Of a DNA stretch of 60,000 bases, positions 1 through 11,918 are shown in pieces. The DNA is from Acanthaster planci. Lineage: Eukaryota > Echinodermata > Asteroidea > Valvatida > Acanthasteridae. The stretch's first letter is position 1, and each line of letters opens with the position of its first letter. Location: contig NW_019091451.1 of NCBI RefSeq assembly GCF_001949145.1, positions 409,806 through 469,805 of the forward strand, written 5' to 3'. Under the pieces are notes generated by a model, which worked only from the letters and a program-made list of their open reading frames with translations, had not been told where the DNA came from and made no database searches. The position numbers and the translations under genes were made by a program.

Positions 1-124
1 TGTGGCTAGCTGAGTATTTTTCTGAATAGCAGGCCTATTATCATTCATTCTCTCTGGTGCTGAAACCGAGGATTGCTCAAATGTGATGTAGGCTCTGCGG
101 TTCACAAGCTTGAAGGAATGTAGA

Positions 125-312
125 GGGAGGAGATAATGAGAAGCAGTCATTGTCTTAGAGGTTGAAGGAAAACTCCCGAAGGAATGTTCTAGATAAAATC
201 CACCGAGTTGGGTAGAAACTGAATACCCCATCCACATGTTGGTCTTGTTGGGATTCAAACCCAGGTCTTGGTGGTGAAAAGTAAGGAAAGCACTCAAACC
301 ACTACACCAACA
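125..312 (-). repeat. tRNA-derived SINE copy, degraded
   Basis: Read on the minus strand, the head at about 312 carries an A-box-like TGGTGTAGTGG and, about 45 bases later, a B-box-like GGTTTGAATCC. This is the arrangement of an internal RNA polymerase III promoter. The body that follows (CATGTGGATGGGGT..TTCAGT..CTACC) also occurs in the copy at 23866-24035, so these are two members of one family. The left boundary is uncertain. It is a retroposon remnant and not a functional tRNA gene, because the acceptor stem cannot be closed. Confidence 0.55.
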
Positions 313-2170
313 TACAAGAAGTTCACCTGTATGAACCAAACCAGTAAACCAGATGTGTGGGAATTTCCAGGGAAGACGTCAGATCATGGTGAAATACACC
401 TTATTCCCGGGGAAACCATTTTTTATCATGTTCAGTGTACTACATTTGCCTTTAATCTATTAATGGGTTGGTGCTTGACTATTTTGGGTTCCCTACCTCA
501 TGTTCAGGGTTTTTTAATGTGGCTTAAAACATTTACATGTAGATACACTGCACATGTAATTTGTCATAATTTTGGAATTATTTAAGAGTATAAATGACAT
601 TAGTTTTTGATTAACTTTTATTTCATTTCTTGCAATTTTATTCTCAGGTTGCCAAACTAAAAAGATAAACTGACTCTTGAATTATTCCATATTGTATGCC
701 ATTTTGCCTGGTAGATTTATAACTGAGAAAGGCTTTTGTGAATTTGATTTTGAATGGCAATAATTGGAAGTGCCTCAGGTCTTTTCATGGCCAGCATCCT
801 TTCGTTTGAATTCCAAACGAAATGAGTGTTGGCCAGTTAAGGTTAACTTTGGAAGGAGATCTTTCCATAAAAATTGAATTTTGCAGTGGCTTAAATTTCT
901 GCTCTAAGGGATACACAGGTCCATGAAAGTAATGGTTGGGATTTACATGTGTATTGTGTGGATCAGTTTCATTTGCATGTAAATGTACACAAGCATTTCT
1001 CACTCATGCATGGCGGCAAATTTGTGCTCCGTGAAATGGGACAAACATCAACATGGAAAAATACAGGGTGCAGGATAATACAAGGCTTTATGGAAAGCCC
1101 TTTCAGCCCTGCATTAACCCTGTTTGACTGCCCTGTACACGTATGTCATAAATCATGGGCGTGTAGTCTGAATTTCAGGGTACCACGCCTCGAAGCTGCT
1201 GCGGTGCATTTTTTGAGCCTCATTTTACTTTGCGGACTTCAGAACGCGCCGGCATAAAATCAATAACTCACGACCAGATGTGGGATAAATGTTTGCTGTG
1301 TTTCACCACCATTACAACAGGTGTCTGGACATTCTTGTGAATTGAATTTCTTTTTTTTTCACTGTGCGCAGTAGAAACTGACCTGCCAAATTTCTATAAA
1401 TCCAGATAAGCGGTGAATTATTACATTATGTGCCCCTTCTTTCGTCATTGTTCTGTTTTGCAAAACACGCAGATGGCAGGGCAAATTAGTGTGGTTTCCA
1501 TGGCTACCGTATGGACGTGTAGTTTCCTAGGAGTTTGAAACTATTTTTATCGTGCACACACATGTACTCATTCATGTAACGAGCACACAGCCTGTTGAAG
1601 TTGTCCCTCAGTTTCTGCATGAAATGCTCTTGTGGATTTGCTGCTGTGTGCGTCAAAACATTTGTATGCCCCCCAGCTTTTCCAAGAAAAAAACCTGGAC
1701 GCGTTCGTCAAAGGTGAATGAATTGAGGTTGTGTCTGTTAACAAATGCCTGGGGTGCGTATTCACATAAATATACATCAGTGCTGGTACATTAGTTACAA
1801 TACCTGTTTTTCTTCAGAACCTTAATTCTTTGAATATTGATCATACAATTTTTGAAAGGTTTTCGTGATCAGTTCCATAGATTCCTGTTAGGTTCTGCCT
1901 GAGTCCCATCAGTGCATTTAGAAATAGACTCAAGATCACAATAGTGCAACAGACAAGTAGGATTATTGGCCATTAACAAGAGCCACTGAACCCAATACCA
2001 GCTTGAGATTAGCAGTAAGATCCAAATGATTACATATATGTACAAGTTTGTCTGGCAAGTGCTCCCCACCTCAAGCAAAGTTTTTAAATCAAACGATTGC
2101 CATGTCATGATGTGAATTACATCCGAAATCAGCTTGTTCTCATTCAGCCCACTGCAGCTACGCAGTAGTG

Positions 2171-2438
2171 CAGGATTCCCGCGACCTAGAAAAGTCATGG
2201 AAATTTTTTTGCTTTCCAGGCCTGGAATTTGAAAATGACTGAAGTCATGGAAAAGTCATGGAATTTTTCAAACCCTGTGTGTGTTTCTACTATTAGAAAG
2301 AAGTGCAAAAAAAGGGTAATTTTACTCACAACTTTAAAAATCTGAATAATCAAAGAAATGTTCTTGGGTCATGCACTTACATAATTTGGTCATGGAAAAG
2401 TCATGGAATGTACTTGTGCTTTAGGTGCAGGAACCCTG
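2171..2438. mobile_element. MITE-like element with CAGGRTTCC ends
   Basis: The element starts with CAGGATTCC and ends with GGAACCCTG, terminal inverted repeats matching at 8 of 9 bases. Inside, the phrase GTCATGGAAAAGTCATGGAA occurs in several variant copies (2198-2262 and 2390-2409), with a CCAGGCCTGG palindrome near 2217. This resembles short non-autonomous DNA elements with CAGGGTT ends that are common in animal genomes; that family link is from memory and not tested. No clear target-site duplication is visible. It has no coding capacity. Confidence 0.55.
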
Positions 2439-3983
2439 GCCTTGTCAATGTTTGCAAACTTCACCAAATTAACCCCTTCATGGCAGGATTATTTTGACCG
2501 TGACTGCTGGGCTGTGGCATGCTCTGGATGAGGGGCTTTGTCCAGCAGCAGGCCCCATTGAACCAGCAGCTGCTTTGTGAATAGACTGTATGTGTGGGAT
2601 GCACTTATCCTCACACAACGGTGCGGTAGTAGCAGTCTTCCGTAGCGAAGGAACTAAGACCAATCTACTGGTGGCAATTTTCAAAAATGCATCGTGTACA
2701 TCTTTCTTGAAATGACCATTTGTCATTATTTTCTACAAAATGACCGCTTACATAAAACAATCATTTCACAGGGAGTTTAATTGTCCCATAACCATATATA
2801 GAGCCAAATATGCTTTTTTTCAGCAATAATTTCGCCAGTTACAGTATGTTTTTGTTCTTGTAATTTGTATCCGTGTTGTTTGCCATAAATTATGTATGTA
2901 TACATACATGTATATGTGGTGATGATTTGGTTTATTGTACATGTACACACATGTACAGGGTACATGTGACGGCGTTTGGAAAAGTTTCACCAAACGTTCA
3001 TCAAATTACCATAAATGTAAATACTCTGTATCCTTAGCAACGGTGATATTCAAGTAATTTGGCCCAGCACAGAACGCATTACACATCACATCAACTTTAC
3101 ATTTCCAGATCTGTAACATTGTGTTCTCTGCATGTACATGTGGTATGGCCATTTTCTCACCTATCCAGGTCAGTTTTAGATTGCGTGAACTTTAATCATG
3201 TGAATCAGTTGTACACATGAAGAGTTCATTTTCGTAACGTGGTAAGCGCCATTTTGGTATCTTTCAGAATCCTACCCTCTCTCAGTTGCCTGCAGCGAGT
3301 TTCTGCAGCTTTCAGCCAGCGAAACATAACTTGAAAGAGTCAAAATAGTGAAAAAGAAGTTCTTGAGTCTTTCAAAATTGTGGAAAAATTGTATTTTTTT
3401 CAAATGGATATATCTCATTTTGGAAAGAAACCCTTCACATGCTCCTAGGCTGAGATCCATCATTGGTGCACATCAGGAAATGAGATAGTCCACTGATATC
3501 ATTTATGAACCCAGACCATAGGCATATGCATGTGGTACATTTACATGTACATTTACCAATAACCTTTCAAACAAATCAGTGTTTACCTGTTCTGCATGTA
3601 CTAGCGCACGCATGGCTGCCCGAAGATAAAAAGAACACTGCCTCATTCAACTTTCCACTTGCTTGAAGCTGCGAGGAAAATGTAGCTTTTTGGCCATTGC
3701 AAACGTGATGCACATCAACAAACTCTCTGAGTTTGGTTTGTTGGCCTGCAAGTACACATACATGTGTGGTTTACAGTCGTGAAACCCCACTTCCCAAAGG
3801 CTGTGGAACAACCTGTGATGGACTGGCATTCCATCTGGGGTGGGGTGGGGGGTATACACCATATCGTCGCTGTCGTCACCTTCAAAACCTGTTGTAGTTC
3901 GACAGTTCAATTTTAATACAGACATTTGGGGGCCTTGTGAAAACGGTTCTGCCTGTTCCTCATTATTTTCATTATTATTCCAG

Positions 3984-6900
3984 TGATGAAGACTTGGGCA
4001 AGTGCATCCAAAGCCTCATCACTGAGCTTGATGTTGACATGACAGTGCCAGCAAACATCTTCTTGGCGAGAGACACAAGGTAAAGCTGATTCACTGATGT
4101 CTTCTTCAAAAGCTGGAGTTCCTACATGTACCATCATCACCTCACCCAGCCCAAAATTTACATTATCTCTCGTCTTTTTACCAGTATGTTTGCTGGGCAA
4201 TGTTTTGCCGAAGGTTTCTCTTTATGAAACTGATCTGCAAGCATCTCAAGAGTTTCTCAGTATGATTTCATATTTTATAGTATTGCTGAGTACCCACAAG
4301 GCCACTCACAATGAAGACACCCAAGTTTACTTGAGCCCGAACTTGTTCAAAGCATGTGATTTGGCTGGTGATGGTTACTGATAAGGCCAGTCCCACACAT
4401 GCATTTTGATTATCCTGAATAAGTTATATGGCAGGTTTCAGTTTGTGCATGTATTGGCACAGTACCAAACTGCATGTATGTCATTGTATTGGCTTTTGCC
4501 CTTAGCGGCTTTTTGGGACACAATCTGGCACAGTGGTTCTGCCATTACTCGGACATGCAATAGCTGTGTGGACGTATCACGAATGCGGTGATTTCATGTC
4601 GATAGTGGTCGGTTGCCAACCGTTCTTCAGAACACACATTTTCTCTACACCAAAAGATTCACCTCAGGGCTAGAGTAGATGCAGTGTGACCGTGGATTTA
4701 CATGTACATGTATCTTCTCTGCTCTTTACAGTGTTGCTGGTGGTCTTAAACTAAATGAATCTAATGCAGTCAGTATTTGGGCTGGTATGATCACTTTCCG
4801 TGCTGCAATTTCTTTTCTGTCTTTCAGACCCAGCAGCTTTGGGTTAGCTCAGGCTCTGATAGATGGCATTCAAGCACTGAACGGTGACTACATTGACTAT
4901 GGTATGAACACAAGCCATTCCAGCCACATGCTTGAAGGAAATCTCTCTTTGTCTTTTTTTTTCTGCCGTGTTCTGTAAATAACTGGCATATTGACCATAC
5001 TTGTTTATTTGGAACTTGGAAAAGGTCAACAGATTTTGCGCGTTGTGACTGGCCAACGCGTTGCAAACTCTTGGTGGTGCACTGTTGTGGATCACTCGTA
5101 CTGTATTTGGTGGTTTGTGCAATAGTGCAGATTCTTAACACTTTAAGATTTGTAAATTTTTATATTATGTATTTGCGTATTTCAATCAAAATGTCCCTAA
5201 TGACATGAATAAGAAATTTTGAATTGAATTGAATGGAATAGTATATTAATTTTTAAGTTAAGTATACTTGTGTAAATAGTTGGTTTCACTATGAAAGTGA
5301 TACATAGGATAGGTTTGATGCACCACAAGGTGAAGTTCATATACCATCCATAGACTTTGTACACATGATATGTCAGTTCGTGGTGTGGCAGCCATCCTCA
5401 ATAGATCAGTTTGTGGTGCAACCGATGGAATGATATTTGGAAGGTTCACATGAATTACTGTGGGACATTCAGCCTTGACGCAGGTAAAAACCTGTGACCT
5501 TTCAGCACATCAACACCAAATTAAATGTCATTTTTGTTTGATTGATTAGCTACACACTTTTTTTTGTCAAGTTGATATTTATTCTTCTCTCTCTCTCTCA
5601 GGGCTCTTGTCAACACCTCAGCTCCACTACATGGTGCGATGCCACAACACCCAAGGTAGCTACGGCACCCCCACCGAGCACGGGTACTACAGCAAGCTGG
5701 CCTCCGCCTTCACCAAAGTCAGAGAACAGGTGTGGTAGAGCTCCGCTTTAAGTCTCTCTGAAACCGTGTCAAAGGGAGACAACTGGGTGTGGTCCACTTG
5801 TGTGCCTGTATTGCTTTTACCACAACCGAGTACCCATTTTTGTAACATGTTCCTGCACAACTGTAATATCCTTTGAAACAATAAAGCATTGTGACCGTGG
5901 GATTCTCCACAAACTGTAACACCTTAGGCTTCCATTAGAAAATACTGTTTTCCAAAGTCTACGGGAAACTGTCATTACAAAATAGATCTAGGTACTCACC
6001 ATGTCTGTGGGATATCTGGTACCTGCAAACTCAGCACAGCCCTCGTGTGTTTGTGCTCTTTGTGTTGCCTTACAAGAGTAGGCCTACTACCCACAGCTTG
6101 TTCTAACATGGCAAAGTCAACAGTGTTGGTTGACCTTTGGCTGCAGGTGGAACGGCATTTGCCCAAGTTCTTGATTCTTTTGAGATAAGTTTTGCCCCAA
6201 ATCAGCATGGTTTGTGACGTCATTTCGGTTCTAGTGCAAGAGCAGCAAGAGTTCTTACACGGGTGAGTTGTCGTTGGACGGGGCAAACGGTGTGGGAGCT
6301 CTCAAAATCCAGCAGATGTGCCAGCATTTCAACAACAAACTGAAGATTTCTGTTTACAACGACGGCACTCACGGACAACTGAATGACAGGGTGGGATTTT
6401 GAATCAGCATAGCCATTTCAATTAGGGAAGTTTTGACAATTGTAATAAGCTGAAGCATACCCCGTCTAGAGTTTTCTTGAAATGTTCATTTCAGTTTGTG
6501 CATAAGCACATGTTTCTAAGCAATGGGGATGCAGAATGTTACATCATCATTGTACTGTTTTTGTATTCAACCTGAATGGCACTGGCTCTCTTGATTAGGC
6601 TATGTCCTAGTAATAGCTACTGCGAGCAAGAACAGGTGTGTCTTTTTGAAATGGATGGAGCTGTTGGCAAACTGCTTTTGCAGGTTCTTGCATTATCATT
6701 GGTTGCCGTCAAGAAATTCCAACCCGGCCTTCGAAATTAGTGATAATATTGCACTGACAAAGCACTTGCTTTCATTCAGCCTCTACATTTCTTGCATGGA
6801 ACCATTAAAAACCAGTCCCGGTAAACTGGAATGGGGCAGTTGAAATCAATTTCACACCTTTTTTTTTTTTAATTGATCTCCAGTGCGGAGCAGACTTTGT

Positions 6901-9900
6901 CAAAGTGCAGCAGAAACCACCCTATGGTAAGTCACTCACTAAATCTTTGCCAGCCAGAATTTAGACACTGCAAACAGATTGCTGGCATTAGTAACCACGT
7001 ATTGTCACTGTATATGAAATAGGTCAGTCCTATGCTGTCAGTAATCTTCAGTGTGCAGTTCTGCACCAGGATGTAAATTAGCTGTAGCACTGTAGGCATT
7101 GAAGTTAGGAACCTTCCTGCGTGTTTCAAATCCTATGTTTTTCAGGAAACTGATGGTCCCACCTATTTCATAGGAGTAAGGCAAAAAGGTGATCCGGTTT
7201 TCATTTTATCCATACAGCAGTATGCATGTTATTGTTCAATTGTGGAAAACCCAGCGATATATTTAACTCCAGGTGTTTTTCGTTCAACTTCAAAGGGATG
7301 CCTTTAGAAGAAGCGGGTCAGAAGTGTGTGTCTCTGGACGGCGATGCCGACAGGATTGTCTACTACTTCATAGACCATGGTGAGTGAATTTTTGTGGCCA
7401 TGAACCCAGCCCACATTCTGTGGTTAGCCATGTCTTAAGCGGGGCTTGGTTTGTATAAATCACCTTACTTTTTGGTCTCTATAGATGGTGTTTTCCACTT
7501 GCTGGATGGTGACAAGATAGCTACCCTTGTAAGTACAGTGTCAAGTTTGCTCAATGCTCAGATTCATCTCCTCAGGTATCGTCGTGTCGCATCAAAATTG
7601 CTTGTAGGCCTGTACGTCTCAAATGATATGAGAATAGAAGCTTTGCATGGTAGCCATCTTGCAGGACAGTTCTTTTGTTCCACAGGTAAACCTACTTTGT
7701 GGATGCCCCATGGAACAAAAGCACTGGCCTGCAAGATGGCAGCTGTGCAAACTCACAATCGTTCAGTCTTTAGGTGGATGGCATGTAGTTCAGAGGAAAA
7801 AGATGACTTGCTTCTGAACGAACAGTTCAAGTTCCATGCACAGTCTGTCGAGCATCTGTCATATGTGGAATTACCACTTTCACGGGGTCTGTCCTGCGGC
7901 TGTCATGAGTAACCCGCTCACTGCTTACGTGCACAGTCTGTAAACAAGGAGACACCCGTTAACCAACTCAACTTGCCCGTTATGTGATGTCTTAACCCGC
8001 GTTGTATCCGTCCACAGATTGCAGGCTACATCCAAGAGCTGCTTATTGCAGCAAACTTGCAGCTCAACATAGGCCTTGTGCAGACGGCCTATGCCAATGG
8101 AAGCTCAACCCAATATGCCACTGGTGTTCTTGTAAGGGACTCATCTTAGTAGTAAATTATAAAAGTCAGTTTAAACTATCCCCTAAATCACTTTAATTTC
8201 AAAACAAAAACTAACACCATTTGAAACTTGTTTGCAAATCATTAACTGGAACATCGTTTCTGTGACCTGTTTGAAAAAACAAAACCCTGTAAATTTCAAA
8301 ATTGAATGGCCACCCAGATCAGAGAGACATTCAAGCTCACCTTGACAAATGTTAAGTTAAAAATAAGCCATAGGAAAGCTTTGGTCAGCCCATTGATGAG
8401 CGTTACCCATAGTCATCAAAAAAAATTTGCACTTGTGTGCAACCATGGTAGTTACAGCCTCTATGATCCGTGACTAGATGACATATGCAGGTTTATAGCT
8501 TCAGTCATGTGCAAAGATCGTATAGCGCTGCAAAGCGGCGCAAGATGTTGAACTTCATCGGGAATACACGTAAAACGTTGTAATCGCATGGGCGCCATTT
8601 GAGCAAGCGATACGCCTGCGCAATACATATTAATGCACAGGGGCAAGCACCATGGCAGGCACGTGCACCTGGTGAGCCTGTGCCCAAGCATTACCGTAAA
8701 CTGCGTAGTCGTATCGCTTGCTCAAATGGCGCCCATGGTAATTACATCTTTTGGGCAGAGTTAGCCATCTTGCGCCTTCGGCACTATACGATCTTTGGTC
8801 ATGTGTCCATTGAATGAAGACATCGCTAGATTGGAAGACTGACAAACTGCAACTTGAATGCTCACTAAGTGTAGCACCTTCGATGTTTCACAAACCCTAA
8901 GTGCAAATGCCACTCCTATTCAAGTTTCTTTTCCTGAAACCCTGTGTGGAATGGAGAGCGTTAAAATTCCGACATGCATGAATTTTGTGTACAGAAAGTG
9001 CCCGTAGCTTGCGCCTGTACCGGAGTCAAGCATCTCCACCACAAAGCTCAGGAATTTGACGTGGGTGTCTACTTTGAAGCCAACGGACATGGAACGGTAA
9101 GCTCTGAAACTCGAGGTTACACAGCAGTCAATTTGGCGTTTGAGTGGTGCTGTTTTGGCAAACTGCAGTAAGAGTTCAAGAAGGGAGTGGTGAACCTGTG
9201 CGGCATACGTGTGAAGTTTTTACAACTCAGCGAGCATTGTGTGGGAGCAAGTTTCCCATTGATTTGGTTATCGCACTTCATTCTTACAGGTGTTATTCAG
9301 TGCCTTAGCAACAGAGAAGATCAACTCAGCTAGCCAGGACGAAAGGTAATATGGAAATATATCCAATAATGAACAAGCGGCAGGCATCACATACTCTTTA
9401 AGCTTGTAACCTGTTCTTTTTGCTGAGCCATTGTCATTATTTGGTTGGCATGTTAATAGAAGCTCCAAGAATTTGGAGTCACGCCGTTTGGGATTTCCAA
9501 ATTTGTGTCCAAAGTTCGATAATGCTTCCTGGTTTTTGGTTCATATTTTTCCCTGTGTACATAAAGATTACTGTCGCAGATTTTGGAAGTTTCAAACTTT
9601 TAAGTTTTAATTCTGTCTTTAGTCATTCTCCAATTGTTTGTAGTCTGTCAAAAAGACTCACATTTTTCCAGAGCTAAACGATGTACAGATTCTGCAAGAT
9701 CATAGCTGTGATTTTGTTCGCTGTTTGTAGTGATTTTCGTTGGTTTGTTTGTTTCTCTTAAGGCTGTCAGATGATCAGAGACAAGCGGCCACCACTCTAA
9801 AGTATCTGCAGGAGCTTATCAATGAGGTAATCAGGTCCGGTACTGACCAATCAGAAACTGCCTCACTGAAGTAGAAAGAGGTGACATGTGATTAGTGTAA

Positions 9901-11918
9901 TTTCTTTATTTTTCGCTGGAGTTGGATTCTAACAGCAAATCATTTGCATCTCAGATATGATACAATAGTTTCACAGAGTTAGTCGTTAACTTAAACCAAA
10001 TTTGGGCATATCACCATGCAGTGCCTAGGACAAATGCATTTGTGTCTTAATTTAAAAACATTACTGCGGTGCTTTTTCCAGACTGTTGGCGATGCAATAT
10101 CCGACATGCTGGTGGTGGAGTGTATCCTACATGCCAAGGACTGGACAACGGCTGACTGGAATGAAGCTTACACTGACCTGCCCAACAGACAACTCAAAGT
10201 CAAGGTGATCCGTCGCTGTGAGAGGCTGTAAAGTTGGACCGACTAGATATTGGGTCTCAAGACCACAAAGATTTACCAGTAGTTACCTGTGCTTAAACAG
10301 ACGCTGCATTTTTTGCACGGCAGTGATGCCCCTTTTGGGGGACTCACTGTCTAACATGCCCCGAAGGGGCAGACACTCAAGGCCAAGTTTCACAGGAATT
10401 TACAATATCTGCCTGTGCATCTGGAAGCTAGACTCTCTCTTCTTTGGAGGCGAGGGGGTATATTACATGTAAGTTAACCGAAAGTTGGTGGTCTTTGTTA
10501 ACAGGTGAAGGATCGAAGGGTCATTAAGACCACCGATGCGGAACGTTGTGCAACAACTCCATCTGGTCTCCAGCCAGCCATTGACGACATCGTCAGCAAG
10601 TACACCAAGGCTCGATCGTTTGTCAGGTAGTGCCAAATTTCAAACTTCAAAAAGCAGGATTTGAAAGTGAGTCTTGTAAAGCAGCCAGTTCTCATTTTAT
10701 GCTTGGGCTGTTCACATGAGCATATTTCTCTGAATTTGTCCTCTTTTCAGGATTTTGTTCCACAGCTGTGGATATTAAAAGGTGAAGCCGTAATATTAAC
10801 TTTGTCATGTTGAATTATGGATTTTGCTTAAATCAACATATTTGCCATCTGTTGGGACAGCTACACCAACTGCTGTCGTGTTCAAATGTTGTCAAACAGT
10901 GCTAAGTTGCTCCAACTTCTGGTGTTATACCTTGCCGAAGTCCTTACCGTTATTTTAAATAATGTGGGGAATGCAGGTGTTAGTGGATTCGTCTTACTCT
11001 GAGATTGTCATTTTTACAACCAGACCCTCGGGAACTGAAGATATAGTCAGAGTGTACGCTGAGGCAGACACACAGGTAGGACTAACTGTAGGAATTGACT
11101 TGGGGAGGGGGGACATGTGGTCTAGTGGTTAGTGTTTGTAGCTTTCCAGTCACTGGATCAGGGGTTCAAATCCAGCTGTTGGCAGCATGTTGTGACTTCG
11201 GGCAAGTCATTTGGCCCCCTGTGCGCCTCCCTCCACCCAGGAGTAAATGGGTACCTGTGAGGGTAGATTTGGTTATCATGTTTAGCCGTTTGCACCTGAC
11301 ATGGCAGCATCAGGTTAGTACACTCCCCAGGGAGCTTAAATAATTTCAGGAATGTTGCGAGCCCAATATGCAAGGATAATGATAATATACAGGCGCCTTT
11401 GAATTACAGATACTGTGAGATACTGGGCGCCTTATAAACGCTTGGATATTTTTATTAATTGGCTTGGTGAGGGCGTGGAACCCATGCTCTGTTCACAAAG
11501 AGGGGCATACAGTAAATGCAGTCTGTTCTCATTGAGGAGCCCACCAGAGCAAGGGAAACACATAGTTAGGGGGACTACACACTTGAATGATAGTTATACT
11601 CTGGGGACGAACCCCATTATAGGGACAAAGTTGTGCCCACAATTCGTTCCCATATTTCACAACAAAAGAAATCCCCCCCCACGTGGGGTAGGCCAGGACA
11701 CAAGATTTTTGCCACTTGACGGCTCCTATCTTCATTGTGCATGTATTGCCTCGTGAATATGGATGATGTGTAATAATGTACTCATTTGATATGTGCCGTG
11801 TCTGCATCTTGTGGGCTTGCAGGCCATGGCCGACTCCCTTGCCTACGAAGTTGCCGCCAAGGTCCATCAGCTGGCAGAGGGCATCGGGGACCCTCCCGTC
11901 CAGCCCGGCTCCAGCTAG
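3984..11918 (+). CDS. PGM3: Phosphoacetylglucosamine mutase, 3' fifteen exons
   Basis: The enzyme interconverts GlcNAc-6-phosphate and GlcNAc-1-phosphate in the cytosol, one step before UDP-GlcNAc. Coding exons: 3984-4079, 4828-4901, 5602-5729, 6235-6390, 6884-6926, 7296-7379, 7485-7528, 8018-8131, 8995-9096, 9290-9345, 9763-9826, 10082-10204, 10505-10626, 11024-11075, 11823-11918 (TAG). Phases agree throughout and give about 450 residues, against about 540 in the family. Diagnostic motifs are ARDTRPSS (first junction), the metal-binding loop [61 protein letters not shown] and the phosphate-binding [15 protein letters not shown]. The active-site serine exon and the start codon are absent and presumably lie to the left. 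The start of exon 4 is ambiguous (6235 or 6241, same frame). The last intron carries a SINE. A tyrosine or basic-residue survey shows no broken motif, so the gene looks functional. Confidence 0.95.
7645..7748. repeat. Foldback repeat in a PGM3 intron
   Basis: Two arms of about 39 bases (7645-7683 and 7710-7748) are imperfect reverse complements. They share GCCATCTTGCAGG and CTTTTGTTCC cores and are separated by a 26-base loop. The element lies in the intron after the DGDKIATL exon. Because it has no stop codon, reading through that exon gives a false ORF to 7912. Probably a small foldback transposon remnant. Confidence 0.6.
8512..8797. mobile_element. Inverted-repeat element with nested 27-bp arms
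   Basis: The ends CAAAGATCGTATAGCGC and CACTATACGATCTTTG form imperfect terminal inverted repeats. A second, perfect 27-base inverted repeat is nested inside at 8588-8614 and 8710-8736, containing GGCGCCATTTGAGCAAGCGA and its complement. A further pair, GCGCAAGATG and CATCTTGCGC, lies between them. The 286-bp unit sits in the PGM3 intron before the [13 protein letters not shown] exon and has no convincing ORF. It is interpreted as a non-autonomous DNA transposon (MITE). Confidence 0.65.
11110..11460 (+). mobile_element. tRNA-derived SINE in the last PGM3 intron
   Basis: The head carries A-box-like TGGTCTAGTGG and B-box-like GGTTCAAATCC with tRNA-like spacing, so this is a pol III retroposon. 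The body includes CTCCACCCAGGAGTAAATGG followed by GTACCTG, a phrase I recognise from widespread invertebrate SINE bodies. The tail ends with a GGGCGCCTTATAAACGCTTG phrase and a T-rich run near 11450. It lies in sense orientation inside the final intron (11076-11822). Boundaries are approximate. Confidence 0.7.

Larger units (their letters stand above)
1..3983. other. Gene-poor left flank (intergenic or upstream PGM3 intron)
   Basis: No exon could be recognised here on either strand. The missing N-terminal part of PGM3, including the catalytic-serine motif region around TASHNP, was searched for by eye and not seen. The stretch is therefore intergenic, or part of an intron whose upstream exons lie left of the window. 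It holds a degraded minus-strand tRNA-derived SINE (about 125-312), a MITE-like element (2171-2438) and a TACATG-rich tract near 2890-2965. The remaining short ORFs look like chance. Confidence 0.5.

Noticed and set aside
949-1257. 102-codon plus-strand ORF that could have been a PGM3 upstream exon
   Set aside because: Contains none of the N-terminal PGM3 motifs and has no suitable donor in phase.
3647-4200. Minus-strand ORFs of 92 and 95 codons
   Set aside because: Partly antisense to the first visible PGM3 exon; no independent support.
7451-7912. 153-codon plus-strand ORF
   Set aside because: Starts with PGM3 exon 7485-7528 and then reads through a good donor (GTAAGT) into the intron and a foldback repeat.
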